From the NCBI RefSeq assembly GCF_003260015.1, contig NZ_QCXS01000002.1:620001-684000 (forward strand): a stretch of DNA of 64,000 nucleotides, read 5' to 3'. Each line of letters opens with the position of its first letter. Positions within the stretch are counted from its first letter, which is position 1. The position numbers were made by a program, and so were the translations under genes. The notes beneath the pieces are model-generated. The model was not told where the DNA came from and searched no databases. It saw only the letters and a list, made by a program, of their open reading frames with translations. Shown here in pieces: positions 1-7,817 of the stretch. The stretch comes from Nakamurella deserti. Lineage in GTDB: Bacteria > Actinomycetota > Actinomycetes > Mycobacteriales > Nakamurellaceae.

Positions 1-758
1 ACGCCGAGGCCCAGCCCTGCGGGCGTTGCGACACCTGCGGAGGACTGACCCTCCCCGGGGCGCCCGAGGGGGCGGGCGTCGAGGCGGCCCGGGAGGTCCT
101 GCAACGTCCCGGGGTCGGCGTGGAACCCCGCAAGATGTGGCCGACGGGGATGGCCACGTTCGGCTCGTCCTTCACCGGCATGAGCGGCAAGATCCCCGCG
201 GCCGAGCAGTTCTCACCCGGCCGGGCCGTCGCGCGACTCGACGGTATCGGGTGGGGCACCGCCCTGCGGGAGCTGCTGGCCCCGGATCAGCCGGACGGCG
301 AGGTGCCGGTGCCGTTGCGGTATCCGATGGCCGATGTGCTGCGGTCCATGAACGGTCCTGACCGTCCTGACGGCCCTGGCGGCCCTGGCGGTCCTGACGG
401 CTCCTGGGGCGCCGGCGGATCCGCGTTCGACGGCGTGGTCTACGTGGACTCGACCGGCCGGCCGACCCTGGTGGGCCACCTGGCCACCGGCGCCGCGCGG
501 GTGCTGGGAGTTCCCGTGCTCGGCCGGTTGACGCCCCGACCCGACCGGCCGTCGGGCTCCCACGACGTCAACTCGGCCCAACGGCTCCGCGCCGTCGCCG
601 ATCGCTTCGAGCTCGACACGGACGCGCCGCTCACCGGCCGCCGCGTGCTGCTGGTCGACGATCGCACGGACTCCGGTTGGACGCTGGCCGTCGCCGCCCG
701 GGTGCTCCGCGCCGCCGGGGCGTCGACCGTCGTACCGTTCACACTGGCGATCGGGTGA
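1..758 (+). CDS. RecQ-family ATP-dependent DNA helicase, C-terminal part (5' end outside window)
   Basis: The frame is open from base 3 and starts mid-protein. It first reads a Cys-rich motif (CGRCDTCGG) typical of the RecQ zinc-binding subdomain. A long tail follows, with a phosphoribosyltransferase-like loop near the end (VLLVDDRTDSGWTLAVA, about 640-700), the type I PRTase PRPP-binding pattern. Actinobacterial RecQ-like helicases often carry such a tail. The helicase motor motifs lie upstream of the window, so only the C-terminal ~250 residues are visible. Within the tail, bases 350-415 encode a Gly/Pro/Asp low-complexity insert built from 9-base units. The role (ATP-driven 3'-5' DNA unwinding in recombination and repair) is inferred from the family; the function of the PRTase-like tail is unknown to me. 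Confidence 0.8.
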   Translation, partial: AEAQPCGRCDTCGGLTLPGAPEGAGVEAAREVLQRPGVGVEPRKMWPTGMATFGSSFTGMSGKIPAAEQFSPGRAVARLDGIGWGTALRELLAPDQPDGEVPVPLRYPMADVLRSMNGPDRPDGPGGPGGPDGSWGAGGSAFDGVVYVDSTGRPTLVGHLATGAARVLGVPVLGRLTPRPDRPSGSHDVNSAQRLRAVADRFELDTDAPLTGRRVLLVDDRTDSGWTLAVAARVLRAAGASTVVPFTLAIG

Positions 759-916
759 GACCGGATCGGATGCGTCCGCGCCGGTGATCCAGGACGCACG
801 CGACCGCACGCATGGTCGTCCGGGGCGTGGGGCACAAGTGGAGTGACGGCCGCATCGGCGGCCGCACCGGTCGTCGTCGGTCACCGTCGTCGTATGTCAT
901 GGAAGGAGCAGCCCGG

Positions 917-1849
917 ATGCCCCTTTCTGTGCTGGTCACCGGAGCCTCCGGCTTCATCGGATCCCATCTGGTCCCGGCCCTGCTTGCCCAGGGACATCAC
1001 GTCAGGGCGATGACCCGTCATCCCGACACGTACCAGGGTCAGGGCGAGGCCGTGGCCGGTGACGTCTTCGACCCGGACAGCCTGATCGCGCCCCTCGAGG
1101 GCGTCGACGTCGCCTACTACCTGGTGCACTCGTTGGATTCCAACGACTTCGTGGACAAGGACGCCAAGGCCGCGCAGGCGTTCTCGGCCGCGGCGGCCGC
1201 CGCCGGGGTCCGCCGCATCATCTACCTGGGCGGCCTCGGCAGCGACGACGACGCCCTGTCCCCGCACCTCAAGTCCCGCCGCGAGGTCGAGAAGCTGCTG
1301 GCCTCCGACGGCATCCCGGTGACGAGCCTGCGGGCGGCGGTGGTGATCGGCAACGGCGGTATCTCCTGGGAGATGACCCGGCAGCTGGTCAAGCACCTGC
1401 CTGCGATGCTGGCGCCGAAGTGGGTCTACACCCGCACCCAGCCCATCGCGCTGCCGGACGTCATCCGCTACCTCGTCGGCGTGCTGGACAAGCCCGAGAG
1501 CGAGGGTGTGTCGTACGAGATCGGCGGGCCCGACGTCCTGCGCTACATCGACATGATGCGGCGCGCGGCGAAGGTGATGAAGCACCGCAAGCTGCCGATC
1601 ATCCCGGTGCCGCTGCTGTCGCCGCGTCTGTCGTCGGGATGGCTCGCGCTGGTCACCGACGTGGACATGGCCACCGCGCGCAACCTGATCGACTCCATGA
1701 CCAACGAGGTGGTCGTCAAGGACGACAAGATCACCCGGCTGCTGCCCGGGCGGCTGATCGGCTACGACGAGGCCGTGGAACTCGCGCTGCAGAGCCAGGC
1801 GGAGGAACGCGAGCACGAGACGCAGGAGGAGGCGGCCGAACCCGCATGA
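917..1849 (+). CDS. NAD(P)-binding, NmrA/epimerase-like (atypical SDR) protein
   Basis: A 310-residue Rossmann-fold protein. The N-terminus has the dinucleotide-binding pattern TGASGFIG (residues 8-15), followed by the acidic-patch and 'YLGGLG' strands common in atypical short-chain dehydrogenase/NmrA-like proteins. I chose the ATG at 917 because GGAAGGAG lies 9 bases upstream and the Rossmann motif then begins at the usual distance; an open frame back to 812 has no such support. The stop overlaps the start of the next gene (ATGA), so the two are probably translationally coupled. Such proteins act as NAD(P)-dependent reductases, epimerases or redox sensors in the cytosol. The substrate cannot be told from sequence. 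Confidence 0.8.
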   Translation: MPLSVLVTGASGFIGSHLVPALLAQGHHVRAMTRHPDTYQGQGEAVAGDVFDPDSLIAPLEGVDVAYYLVHSLDSNDFVDKDAKAAQAFSAAAAAAGVRRIIYLGGLGSDDDALSPHLKSRREVEKLLASDGIPVTSLRAAVVIGNGGISWEMTRQLVKHLPAMLAPKWVYTRTQPIALPDVIRYLVGVLDKPESEGVSYEIGGPDVLRYIDMMRRAAKVMKHRKLPIIPVPLLSPRLSSGWLALVTDVDMATARNLIDSMTNEVVVKDDKITRLLPGRLIGYDEAVELALQSQAEEREHETQEEAAEPA

Positions 1850-2568
1850 TGCGACGCCTGCCGGATCGCTTCACCCGCTCGGTACGCCCACTGCTGATCG
1901 ACCGCGTCGAACGCGATCACCGGCAGTCCGACAGCGCGTTCCGGCGACGACGGATCGTCGTGGCGATCACCCTGGTGATCGGCGCGACCCTGCTCGGGGT
2001 CTCCCTCGCGGTGCGACCGGGCGATCCGGTCTTCTACCTCCTGACGTTCGGACTGGCCGCGGTGTGGGTCGTCGGTGGTTTCGCGTCCGGTCCGTTGCAC
2101 CTGGGTCGGATGTCGTGGCGAAACGCGTTGCGGCGGCCCGTGTGGCCGCCGATCCTGCTCGGGATCGCCGCCGCCGCGGTGTTCATCGCCGGTTCACTGA
2201 TCGTCGCGCAGATCCCGTCGTTGCGGGAGTACACCGAGAACGTGCTGGCGCACGCCCGGTACGGCTCACTCGCGCTGGTCGCGTTGATCACCGCGCTGAA
2301 CGGCATCGCCGAGGAGATCTTCTTCCGGGGGGCGCTGTTCGCCGCGATCGGCGTGCAGCACCCGGTCGCGATCTCCACCGTCGTGTACGGCTTGGCCACG
2401 GTCGCGTCGGGCAATCCGATGCTCGTGTTCGCCGCGCTCATCCTCGGAGTGGTCGTCGGCCTCCAGCGGCGGGCGACCGGCGGCATCCTGGCCCCCATAC
2501 TGACTCATGTGACCTGGTCCTCCATCATGCTGTTCGCGCTCCCTCCGCTGTTCTCGGCGGTGGGCTGA
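1846..2568 (+). CDS. CPBP family intramembrane glutamic endopeptidase
   Basis: A 240-residue membrane protein with about six hydrophobic segments. It has the CPBP (Abi) signature: EEIFFRG in the middle (the EExxxR motif) and a C-terminal THVTWS segment supplying the conserved His. The family (bacterial relatives of Rce1) cleaves substrates within the membrane; several members provide bacteriocin immunity or process short hydrophobic proteins. The start overlaps the previous stop by four bases, and the kynureninase start follows one base after this stop, so the three genes look like one transcript. The substrate is unknown, and nothing in the neighbourhood suggests a bacteriocin. Confidence 0.85.
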   Translation: MMRRLPDRFTRSVRPLLIDRVERDHRQSDSAFRRRRIVVAITLVIGATLLGVSLAVRPGDPVFYLLTFGLAAVWVVGGFASGPLHLGRMSWRNALRRPVWPPILLGIAAAAVFIAGSLIVAQIPSLREYTENVLAHARYGSLALVALITALNGIAEEIFFRGALFAAIGVQHPVAISTVVYGLATVASGNPMLVFAALILGVVVGLQRRATGGILAPILTHVTWSSIMLFALPPLFSAVG

Positions 2569-2569
2569 C

Positions 2570-3844
2570 ATGACCGACACCCTCCGCCCGACGGACGTCG
2601 CGCCGTCCGACCCGGCAGCGGTCGACTGGGCGGCGCGCGCCGCCGCACTCGACGCCGACGACCCGCTCGCCGCCCACGTCGCCGAGTTCCTTGTCGGTCC
2701 GCACTCCGACGTCGTCGCCTACCTCGACGGCAACTCGCTGGGCCGGCCCCTGCGCGCCACCGCCGAGCGGATGGCCGCCTTCATCGACGAGGAGTGGGCG
2801 GGCCGGCTGATCCGGGGCTGGACCGACGGCTGGCTGGACCGGCCGCTGGAACTGGGCGACCGACTCGGGGAACTGGCGCTGGGCGCCGCACCCGGACAGG
2901 TCGTCCTCGGTGACTCCACGACCGTCTGGCTCTACAAGCTGGCCCGCGCCGGCGTCGCTCAGCGGCCGGGCCGCAGCGAGATCGTCGTCGACACCGACAA
3001 TTTCCCGACCGACCGCTACGTGATGGACGGCATCGCCGGCGAACTCGGGATGACGGTCCGCTGGGTCGAGACCGACCCGGAGCTCGGCCTCACTCCCGAA
3101 CTGCTCGCCCCGGCGCTCGGCCCGCAGACCGCTCTGGTCGTCTTCAGTCACGTCGCGTACCGCTCGGGCTACCTCGCCGACGCCCGGGCACTGACCGAGC
3201 TGACGCATGCCGCCGGCGGTCTCGTGCTCGCCGACCTGTCGCACTCCGTCGGCTCGGTGCCCGTCGAGCTCGACGACTGGGGCGTCGACCTGGCCACCGG
3301 ATGCGGCTACAAGTACCTCAACGGCGGTCCGGGCGCACCTGCCTTCGGCTATGTGCGTGCCGAGCACCAGGCCGCCATGTCGCAGCCGATCTGGGGCTGG
3401 CTCGGGCGCAAGGACTCGTTCGTGATGGGGGCGGGCTACGAGAAGGCCGACGGCATCCGCGGTTTCGTCTCCGGGACCCCGCCGATCCTGGGACTCGTGC
3501 CGCTCGCGGCATCTCTGGAGCAGCTCGGCCGCGCGACGATGGCCGAGGTCCGCACCAAGTCGACGGCCCTGACCACCTTCGCGGTAGACCTGTCCGACGC
3601 CTGGCTCGCGCCCCTAGGCGTCCGGCTGACGACGCCCCGCGAGCCGGCGGCCCGCGGCGGGCACATCACCCTCCAGCGGGCGGGCTTCCGGGAGGTCAAC
3701 GACCGGCTCTGGGCCGACGGCGTGATCCCGGACTACCGGAACCCCGACGCGATCCGCATCGGGCTCGCACCGCTGTCGACCACCTTCACCGAGGTGCACC
3801 GCGGTCTCGCCGCGCTGCGGGACGCCATCCGCGACGTCGATTGA
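2570..3844 (+). CDS. kynU: Kynureninase (PLP-dependent)
   Basis: 424 residues, the usual length for kynureninase. The enzyme cleaves L-kynurenine to anthranilate and alanine (or 3-hydroxykynurenine to 3-hydroxyanthranilate) in tryptophan catabolism. Family marks are visible: YLDGNSLG near residue 50, the LADLSHSVG segment that positions the cofactor, and the PLP lysine in GCGYKYLNGGPG (Lys248). The ATG lies one base after the upstream stop, so it appears cotranscribed with the CPBP gene. No tryptophan dioxygenase or formamidase lies nearby, so the rest of the pathway must be elsewhere or this enzyme serves another route. A 590-base repeat region without genes follows. Confidence 0.9.
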   Translation: MTDTLRPTDVAPSDPAAVDWAARAAALDADDPLAAHVAEFLVGPHSDVVAYLDGNSLGRPLRATAERMAAFIDEEWAGRLIRGWTDGWLDRPLELGDRLGELALGAAPGQVVLGDSTTVWLYKLARAGVAQRPGRSEIVVDTDNFPTDRYVMDGIAGELGMTVRWVETDPELGLTPELLAPALGPQTALVVFSHVAYRSGYLADARALTELTHAAGGLVLADLSHSVGSVPVELDDWGVDLATGCGYKYLNGGPGAPAFGYVRAEHQAAMSQPIWGWLGRKDSFVMGAGYEKADGIRGFVSGTPPILGLVPLAASLEQLGRATMAEVRTKSTALTTFAVDLSDAWLAPLGVRLTTPREPAARGGHITLQRAGFREVNDRLWADGVIPDYRNPDAIRIGLAPLSTTFTEVHRGLAALRDAIRDVD

Positions 3845-3883
3845 GCTATGCCGCCGCGGGGCGATGCGGTGGCCGCCCGTGTC

Positions 3884-4405
3884 AACGGTCGAAACCGTGG
3901 GGGCTGACGGTGGTCGAGGGTCCCGGCAGGAAGTCGTGGGGGCGGCGGTGGCCGGGTGCGATGGGGACCGCGGTGGTTGTGTGGTCGGGTCGAATGCCGT
4001 GGGCGGCGGTGGCCGTGTGTCCCGGTCGGGTGCCATGGGGCCCGCGGCGGTTGTGTGGTCCGGTCGAATGCCGTGGGCGGCGGTGGCCGTGTGTCCCGGT
4101 CCGGTGCCATGGGGCCCGCGGCGGTTGTGTGGTCCGGTCGAATGCCATGGACGGCGGTGGCTGGGCGTCCCGGTCGGGTGCCATGGGGACCCGCGGCGGT
4201 TGTGTGGTCCGGTCGAATCCCGTGGGGGGCGGTGGTCAGGTGCTCCAGGCAGTAGCCGTAAGGCCTTGTGGTGGTCGGGTGATTCCAGCGCGGTGCCGGG
4301 GTCGGCGGTGGTCGGGGTGGTCCGGTCGGGATCCGTGGGGGCCAGCGGTGGTCGAGTGGTCGAATGCCGTGGGCGCCGACGGCGATCGGGTGTCCCGGCC
4401 GGGCC
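3884..4405 (+). repeat. Degenerate ~37-bp tandem repeat array (74-bp higher-order unit)
   Basis: The whole 3845-4432 interval between kynU and the GH76 gene carries no believable gene. It is a tandem array of a G/T-rich ~37-base unit with a core like GGTCGaatGCCGTGGGcGGC. Pairs of units form a near-identical 74-75-base unit at 3971, 4045, 4119 and 4194 (spacings 74, 74, 75). The copies decay into looser versions on both sides. Open frames cross the array on both strands, but 74 is not a multiple of three, so no frame keeps its repeat; I read them as artefacts. I see no CRISPR-like spacer structure and no terminal inverted repeats. Confidence 0.8.
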
Positions 4406-4432
4406 CGGAGCGCGCCGTGCAGGACGGGCACC

Positions 4433-5560
4433 ATGACCGGTGATCCGACGGACGTTCCTGCGGACGCACCGGCGCGCGCGGCGCTGGCCGAGCGAGCCGT
4501 GATCAGCCGGCATGTCCGGTCGCTTTACGGGATGCCCGGGACCGCGCTGGGTGTGGTCGGCTGGCCGCCGAGCCGGTCGGACCGGACCTACCGGCGCTGG
4601 CACTACTGGTGGCAGGCCCATCTGCTGGACTGCCTCGTCGATGCCGAGTTGCGAGACCCCGACCCGGTCCGCCGGGGGCGTGTCACCGCGGTGGCGCGGG
4701 GGATCCGCTGGCGTAACGGCGGTCGTTGGACGAACAACTACTACGACGACATGGCATGGCTGGGGTTGTCTCTGGAGCGGGCGCGGAGCGCGGGGATCGT
4801 CGACGCCTCGGGCGCAATCCGTCGGCTGACCGCGGAGCTGCTCGGCTCCTGGTCGGACACCGACGGCGGAATCCCGTGGCGTCGCGGCGACGACTTCCGC
4901 AACGCGCCCGCGAACGGGCCGGCCGCGGTCCTGCTGGCGAGACTCGGACACGTCCGTCGGGCGGCCGACACCGTCGATTGGCTGCTGGACCGGCTGCTCG
5001 ATCGACCGACCGGGCTGATCATGGACGGGATCCGCGCCGGCGGGGTCCTGCAGCGCGAGATCTACACCTACTGCCAGGGCGTGGTCCTCGGGGCGTGCGT
5101 GGAGCTCGCCCACCGGGGCGACGGGGATGACGCCACGCGTTTCGCGGCCCTGGTGCCGCCACTGGTCGCCGCCGTGGAGCGTCATCTGGCACCGGCCGGG
5201 GTGCTGCGCGGCCACGGTGGCGGTGACGGGGGACTGTTCACCGGCATCCTGGCCCGTTACCTGGCGCTGGTCGCCGTCGGGCTTCCGGGGGACGGAGCGG
5301 AGGCCGTCGTTACCCGCCACGCCGCCGGTCGGCTGGTCACCGCATCGGCTCAGGCTGCGTGGACCCACCGGGCCGAGGTCGCCGGCCTGCCGCTGTTCGG
5401 GGACGACTGGTCGAACGGCGCGCAGGTGCCCAGCAGCACCGGGGCCGGCTGGTTGGACGACGGGGCCACCGGCTCGTCCCGGCAACCTCAGCGCGATCTG
5501 TCGGTGCAGCTCGGCGGCTGGATGCTGCTCGAAGCGGCGGCCACGCTGCCGGTGGGCTGA
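4433..5560 (+). CDS. Glycoside hydrolase family 76 protein
   Basis: 375 residues with the GH76 hallmark: an aspartate pair in NNYYDDMAWLGL (Asp105-Asp106). Aromatic and glycine-rich helices of an (alpha/alpha)6 barrel follow, including REIYTYCQGVVLG and a GHGGGDGGLFTG segment. Known GH76 enzymes are endo-alpha-1,6-mannanases or mannan transglycosidases acting on mannans and lipomannan-like polymers. No signal peptide or membrane segment is visible from the ATG at 4433, so the protein may be cytosolic. The start gives the family N-terminus; the frame upstream runs into repeat DNA. The gene is sandwiched between two unrelated tandem-repeat arrays and stands alone on its strand. Confidence 0.85.
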   Translation: MTGDPTDVPADAPARAALAERAVISRHVRSLYGMPGTALGVVGWPPSRSDRTYRRWHYWWQAHLLDCLVDAELRDPDPVRRGRVTAVARGIRWRNGGRWTNNYYDDMAWLGLSLERARSAGIVDASGAIRRLTAELLGSWSDTDGGIPWRRGDDFRNAPANGPAAVLLARLGHVRRAADTVDWLLDRLLDRPTGLIMDGIRAGGVLQREIYTYCQGVVLGACVELAHRGDGDDATRFAALVPPLVAAVERHLAPAGVLRGHGGGDGGLFTGILARYLALVAVGLPGDGAEAVVTRHAAGRLVTASAQAAWTHRAEVAGLPLFGDDWSNGAQVPSSTGAGWLDDGATGSSRQPQRDLSVQLGGWMLLEAAATLPVG

Positions 5561-5744
5561 AGGCCGAGCTCGCGGCGTTCGCGCGACGGTGGCGATCCCT
5601 GACAAATGCGAGCGCGTCCGCGGGCACCCTCCCGGCGGCTGCAGGGCGAGCGGCGAGGGGCGAGCGTGCCCGGCCCCCACGCGGGCGGCCGCCCCGCAAC
5701 CGACCCGGCCGTCATCACCTGCGAGGACGTGGTCCTGCGTCAGC

Positions 5745-6258
5745 GCACCGGCGTCCGGAGCACCTGCCCGGGGCTTCGGCCGTCACGCGCCGGACGCGCT
5801 CGTCGCACCTGGGCGCGCCGGCATCAGGAGCACCTGCCCGGGGGCTTCCGCCGTCATGCGCCGGGCGACCTCGTCGCGCCTGGGCGCGCCGGCATGAGGA
5901 GCACCTACCCGGGGGCTTCGGCCATCACGCGCCGGACGACCTCGTCGCGCCTGGGCGCGCCGGCATGAGGAGCACCTGCCCGGGGCTTCGGCCGTCACGC
6001 GCCGGACGACCTCGTCGCGCCCGGGCGCGCCCGCATGAGGAGCACCTGCCCGGGGCTTCGGCCATCACGCGCCGGACGACCTCATCGCGCCCGGGCGCGC
6101 CGGCATGAAGAGCACCTGCCCGGGGGCTTCCGCCATCACGCGCCCAGCGCGTCACCGCACCGGCGTCAGGAGCACCTTCCGCCATCACGCGCCGGACGAC
6201 CTCGTTCCGCCTCAGCGCACCGGCATCAGGAGCACCTGCCCGGGGGACTCCCGGTACG
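5745..6258. repeat. 70-bp tandem repeat array, eight copies
   Basis: Between the GH76 gene and the small Cys/His gene, a unit of about 70 bases is repeated head to tail. Its marker GAGCACC occurs at 5758, 5828, 5899, 5970, 6040, 6110, 6170 and 6230. Spacings are 70, 71, 71, 70, 70, then 60 and 60 for two shortened copies. Each unit reads roughly GAGCACCTGCCCGGGGCTTC, then CGCCGGACGACCTCGTCGCG, then a GGGCGCGCCGGCAT end. No reading frame keeps the repeat period, so I do not call genes inside it, except that the last copy supplies the 3' end of the minus-strand gene at 6212-6565. Bases 5561-5744 hold nothing I recognise. Confidence 0.85.
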
Positions 6259-6565
6259 AGGGCGTCCGTCGCGGTCGGCGACGAGGAAGCCGCCGCTGCA
6301 TCCGAGCCGTGCCGGGGTCGGAGAGCGCCGCGTTGGACAGCCACACGGGTGGGACGTCCTCGAGCGCGGTGGCGTCGGGACGGGTGTAGTGGTCGATCTC
6401 CAGCAGCGGCTGGCGGTGCGACCGGCACAGCGGAACGCGGCGGTGGACGCGCTCGAAGGCGAACGAGCACAGGACCACGTCGACCCGCGAGCCGCACATC
6501 GCGCACGGGTGGGCACTCGGTGGTGGGAGGGGGTGAAGCGTTCGTATGTTCGACTCGGTGACCAT
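6212..6565 (-). CDS. Small Cys/His protein, possible zinc ribbon, unknown function
   Basis: A 117-residue frame with strong third-position G/C bias up to about residue 95, so I consider it real. It carries C21-x2-C24, C33 and C47-x2-H50, a plausible single zinc site, followed by a short acidic/aromatic stretch (LEIDHYTRP) and a basic patch. I start it at the ATG at 6565; an in-frame ATG at 6577 is possible and neither has a good ribosome site. The last ~15 residues (PGQVLLMPVR) are encoded by the terminal copy of the 70-bp repeat, so the C-terminus may have been rewritten by repeat expansion. I do not recognise the family. Confidence 0.6.
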   Translation of the reverse strand: MVTESNIRTLHPLPPPSAHPCAMCGSRVDVVLCSFAFERVHRRVPLCRSHRQPLLEIDHYTRPDATALEDVPPVWLSNAALSDPGTARMQRRLPRRRPRRTPSYRESPGQVLLMPVR

Positions 6566-6767
6566 GGCGCGAAGCATGGCACGCACCACCGACAATGCCG
6601 TCTGGCGAGCTCCGCGGCCGCTGGAGCGCCCCGCTCCCACGGCGTCGCAGCGCATCTGCCCCGACGCGGTCACCGTCATCGGCGGGCGCGGTCGCTTCCC
6701 GCCCGCGTAGCGTGGGTACCTGCCCAGAGCCGGCGACCGCCGTACTTCTGTGACCCGTGGAGGAATC

Positions 6768-7205
6768 ATGCCTGTCCGTACCGCCCGCACCGCCTGGAAC
6801 GGGACCCTGGAGGCCGGCAGCGGCCAGGTCGAGCTGTCCAGCTCCAAGGTCGGGACCTTCGAGGTCTCGTTCCCCAAGCGCGCGGCCGACGACGCCGGCG
6901 GGACCACCAGCCCCGAGGAACTGATCGCCGCCGCCCACTCGTCCTGCTACGCCATGCAGCTCTCGGCGCTGATCGGCCAGGCCGGCGGCACCCCGGAGTC
7001 GCTCGAGGTCACCGCAGACGTCACCCTCGGCCCGGACAACCCCGGCTTCAAGATCAGCACCATCAAGCTGACCGTCCGTGGTGAGGTCAGCGGACTGGAC
7101 GCGGCGGGCTTCGCCCAGGCCGCGCAGGCCGCCAAGGAGACCTGCCCGGTCTCCAAGGCGCTCGCCGGTGTCACCATCACCCTGGACGCCTCGCTCGAGA
7201 GCTGA
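6768..7205 (+). CDS. osmC: OsmC-family peroxiredoxin
   Basis: 145 residues, the normal OsmC length. OsmC/Ohr proteins are cytosolic thiol peroxidases that reduce organic hydroperoxides using two reactive cysteines. Both are present: Cys60 in AAHSSCYAM and Cys126 in KETCPVSKAL. The spacing and 'ISTIKLTV' strand resemble OsmC more than Ohr, but I cannot separate the subfamilies with certainty. The ATG at 6768 follows a GTGGAGGA ribosome site. A strong hairpin 20 bases after the stop suggests a monocistronic unit. Confidence 0.9.
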   Translation: MPVRTARTAWNGTLEAGSGQVELSSSKVGTFEVSFPKRAADDAGGTTSPEELIAAAHSSCYAMQLSALIGQAGGTPESLEVTADVTLGPDNPGFKISTIKLTVRGEVSGLDAAGFAQAAQAAKETCPVSKALAGVTITLDASLES

Positions 7206-7223
7206 ACCGAGCCGCACGGCCGA

Positions 7224-7260
7224 CGGAACCGGCGTCACCCTCGCGGTGGCGCCGGTTCCG
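7224..7260 (+). terminator. Hairpin terminator downstream of osmC
   Basis: CGGAACCGGCG at 7224-7234 pairs with CGCCGGTTCCG at 7250-7260. A G-T wobble and CACC/GGTG extend this to a 16-bp stem around a 5-base loop. There is no long T tract, which is usual in high-GC actinobacteria. Confidence 0.7.
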
Positions 7261-7336
7261 TGCTTCCGGGACCCGCGTAGGGTCCTGGGACGGTGAAACA
7301 GAGCGCCTGACGTACTGCTCGAAAGGCAGGGGCAGG

Positions 7337-7798
7337 ATGAGCAAGAACCAACGTCTGTTCCGGTGCAGTCCCGCGGCCGTGTTCCGGGTGATCAGCAACG
7401 GCTGGCTGTACCCGTCGTGGGTGGTCGGCGCCTCGCGGATGCGCCAGGTCGACGCCCACTGGCCGGCGGAGGGTTCTCAGCTGCACCACTCTTTCGGCAC
7501 CTGGCCCGTGCTCATCGACGACGTCACGACCGTCCTGAAATTCGTCCCCGACGAACTGATCATGATGCGGGCCAAGGGCTGGCCCGCCGGTGAGGCCGAC
7601 GTCATCATCGAAGCGACGCCGGCCCCGGGCGGCTGCACCGTGTCGCTGTACGAGGACGCCGTGAAGGGGCCGGGCACGCTGGTCCCCGGGGTCGTCCGGC
7701 ACCCGGTGCTGAAGTGGCGCAACGTGGAGACACTGCGGCGACTGGCGTTCATCGCGGAGGGGGAGTCCGGCCACACCAGCCCGGAGGCCGAGGACTGA
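7337..7798 (+). CDS. SRPBCC family (START/Bet v1-fold) protein
   Basis: 153 residues. The opening 'SPAAVFRVISNGWLYPSWVVG' and the spacing of later strands (GSQLHHSFGTWP, FVPDELIMMRAKGWP) match polyketide-cyclase/dehydrase-like SRPBCC proteins, which bind hydrophobic ligands in a helix-grip cavity. No signal peptide is present. The ATG at 7337 follows an AAAGGCAGGGG ribosome site. The gene is convergent with the MBL hydrolase at 7818-8951 and has no operon partner. The ligand is unknown. Confidence 0.75.
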   Translation: MSKNQRLFRCSPAAVFRVISNGWLYPSWVVGASRMRQVDAHWPAEGSQLHHSFGTWPVLIDDVTTVLKFVPDELIMMRAKGWPAGEADVIIEATPAPGGCTVSLYEDAVKGPGTLVPGVVRHPVLKWRNVETLRRLAFIAEGESGHTSPEAED

Positions 7799-7817
7799 GC
7801 GACCGACGGGCTGTCGG

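Noticed and set aside
3884-4436. Genes encoding His/Pro/Arg-rich repeat proteins across the 37/74-base array
   Set aside because: The unit length is not a multiple of three, so each frame changes in every copy; no start signals or conserved protein repeat.
5745-6258. CRISPR array
   Set aside because: Units are contiguous 70-base tandem copies without unique spacers, and there are no cas genes in the window.
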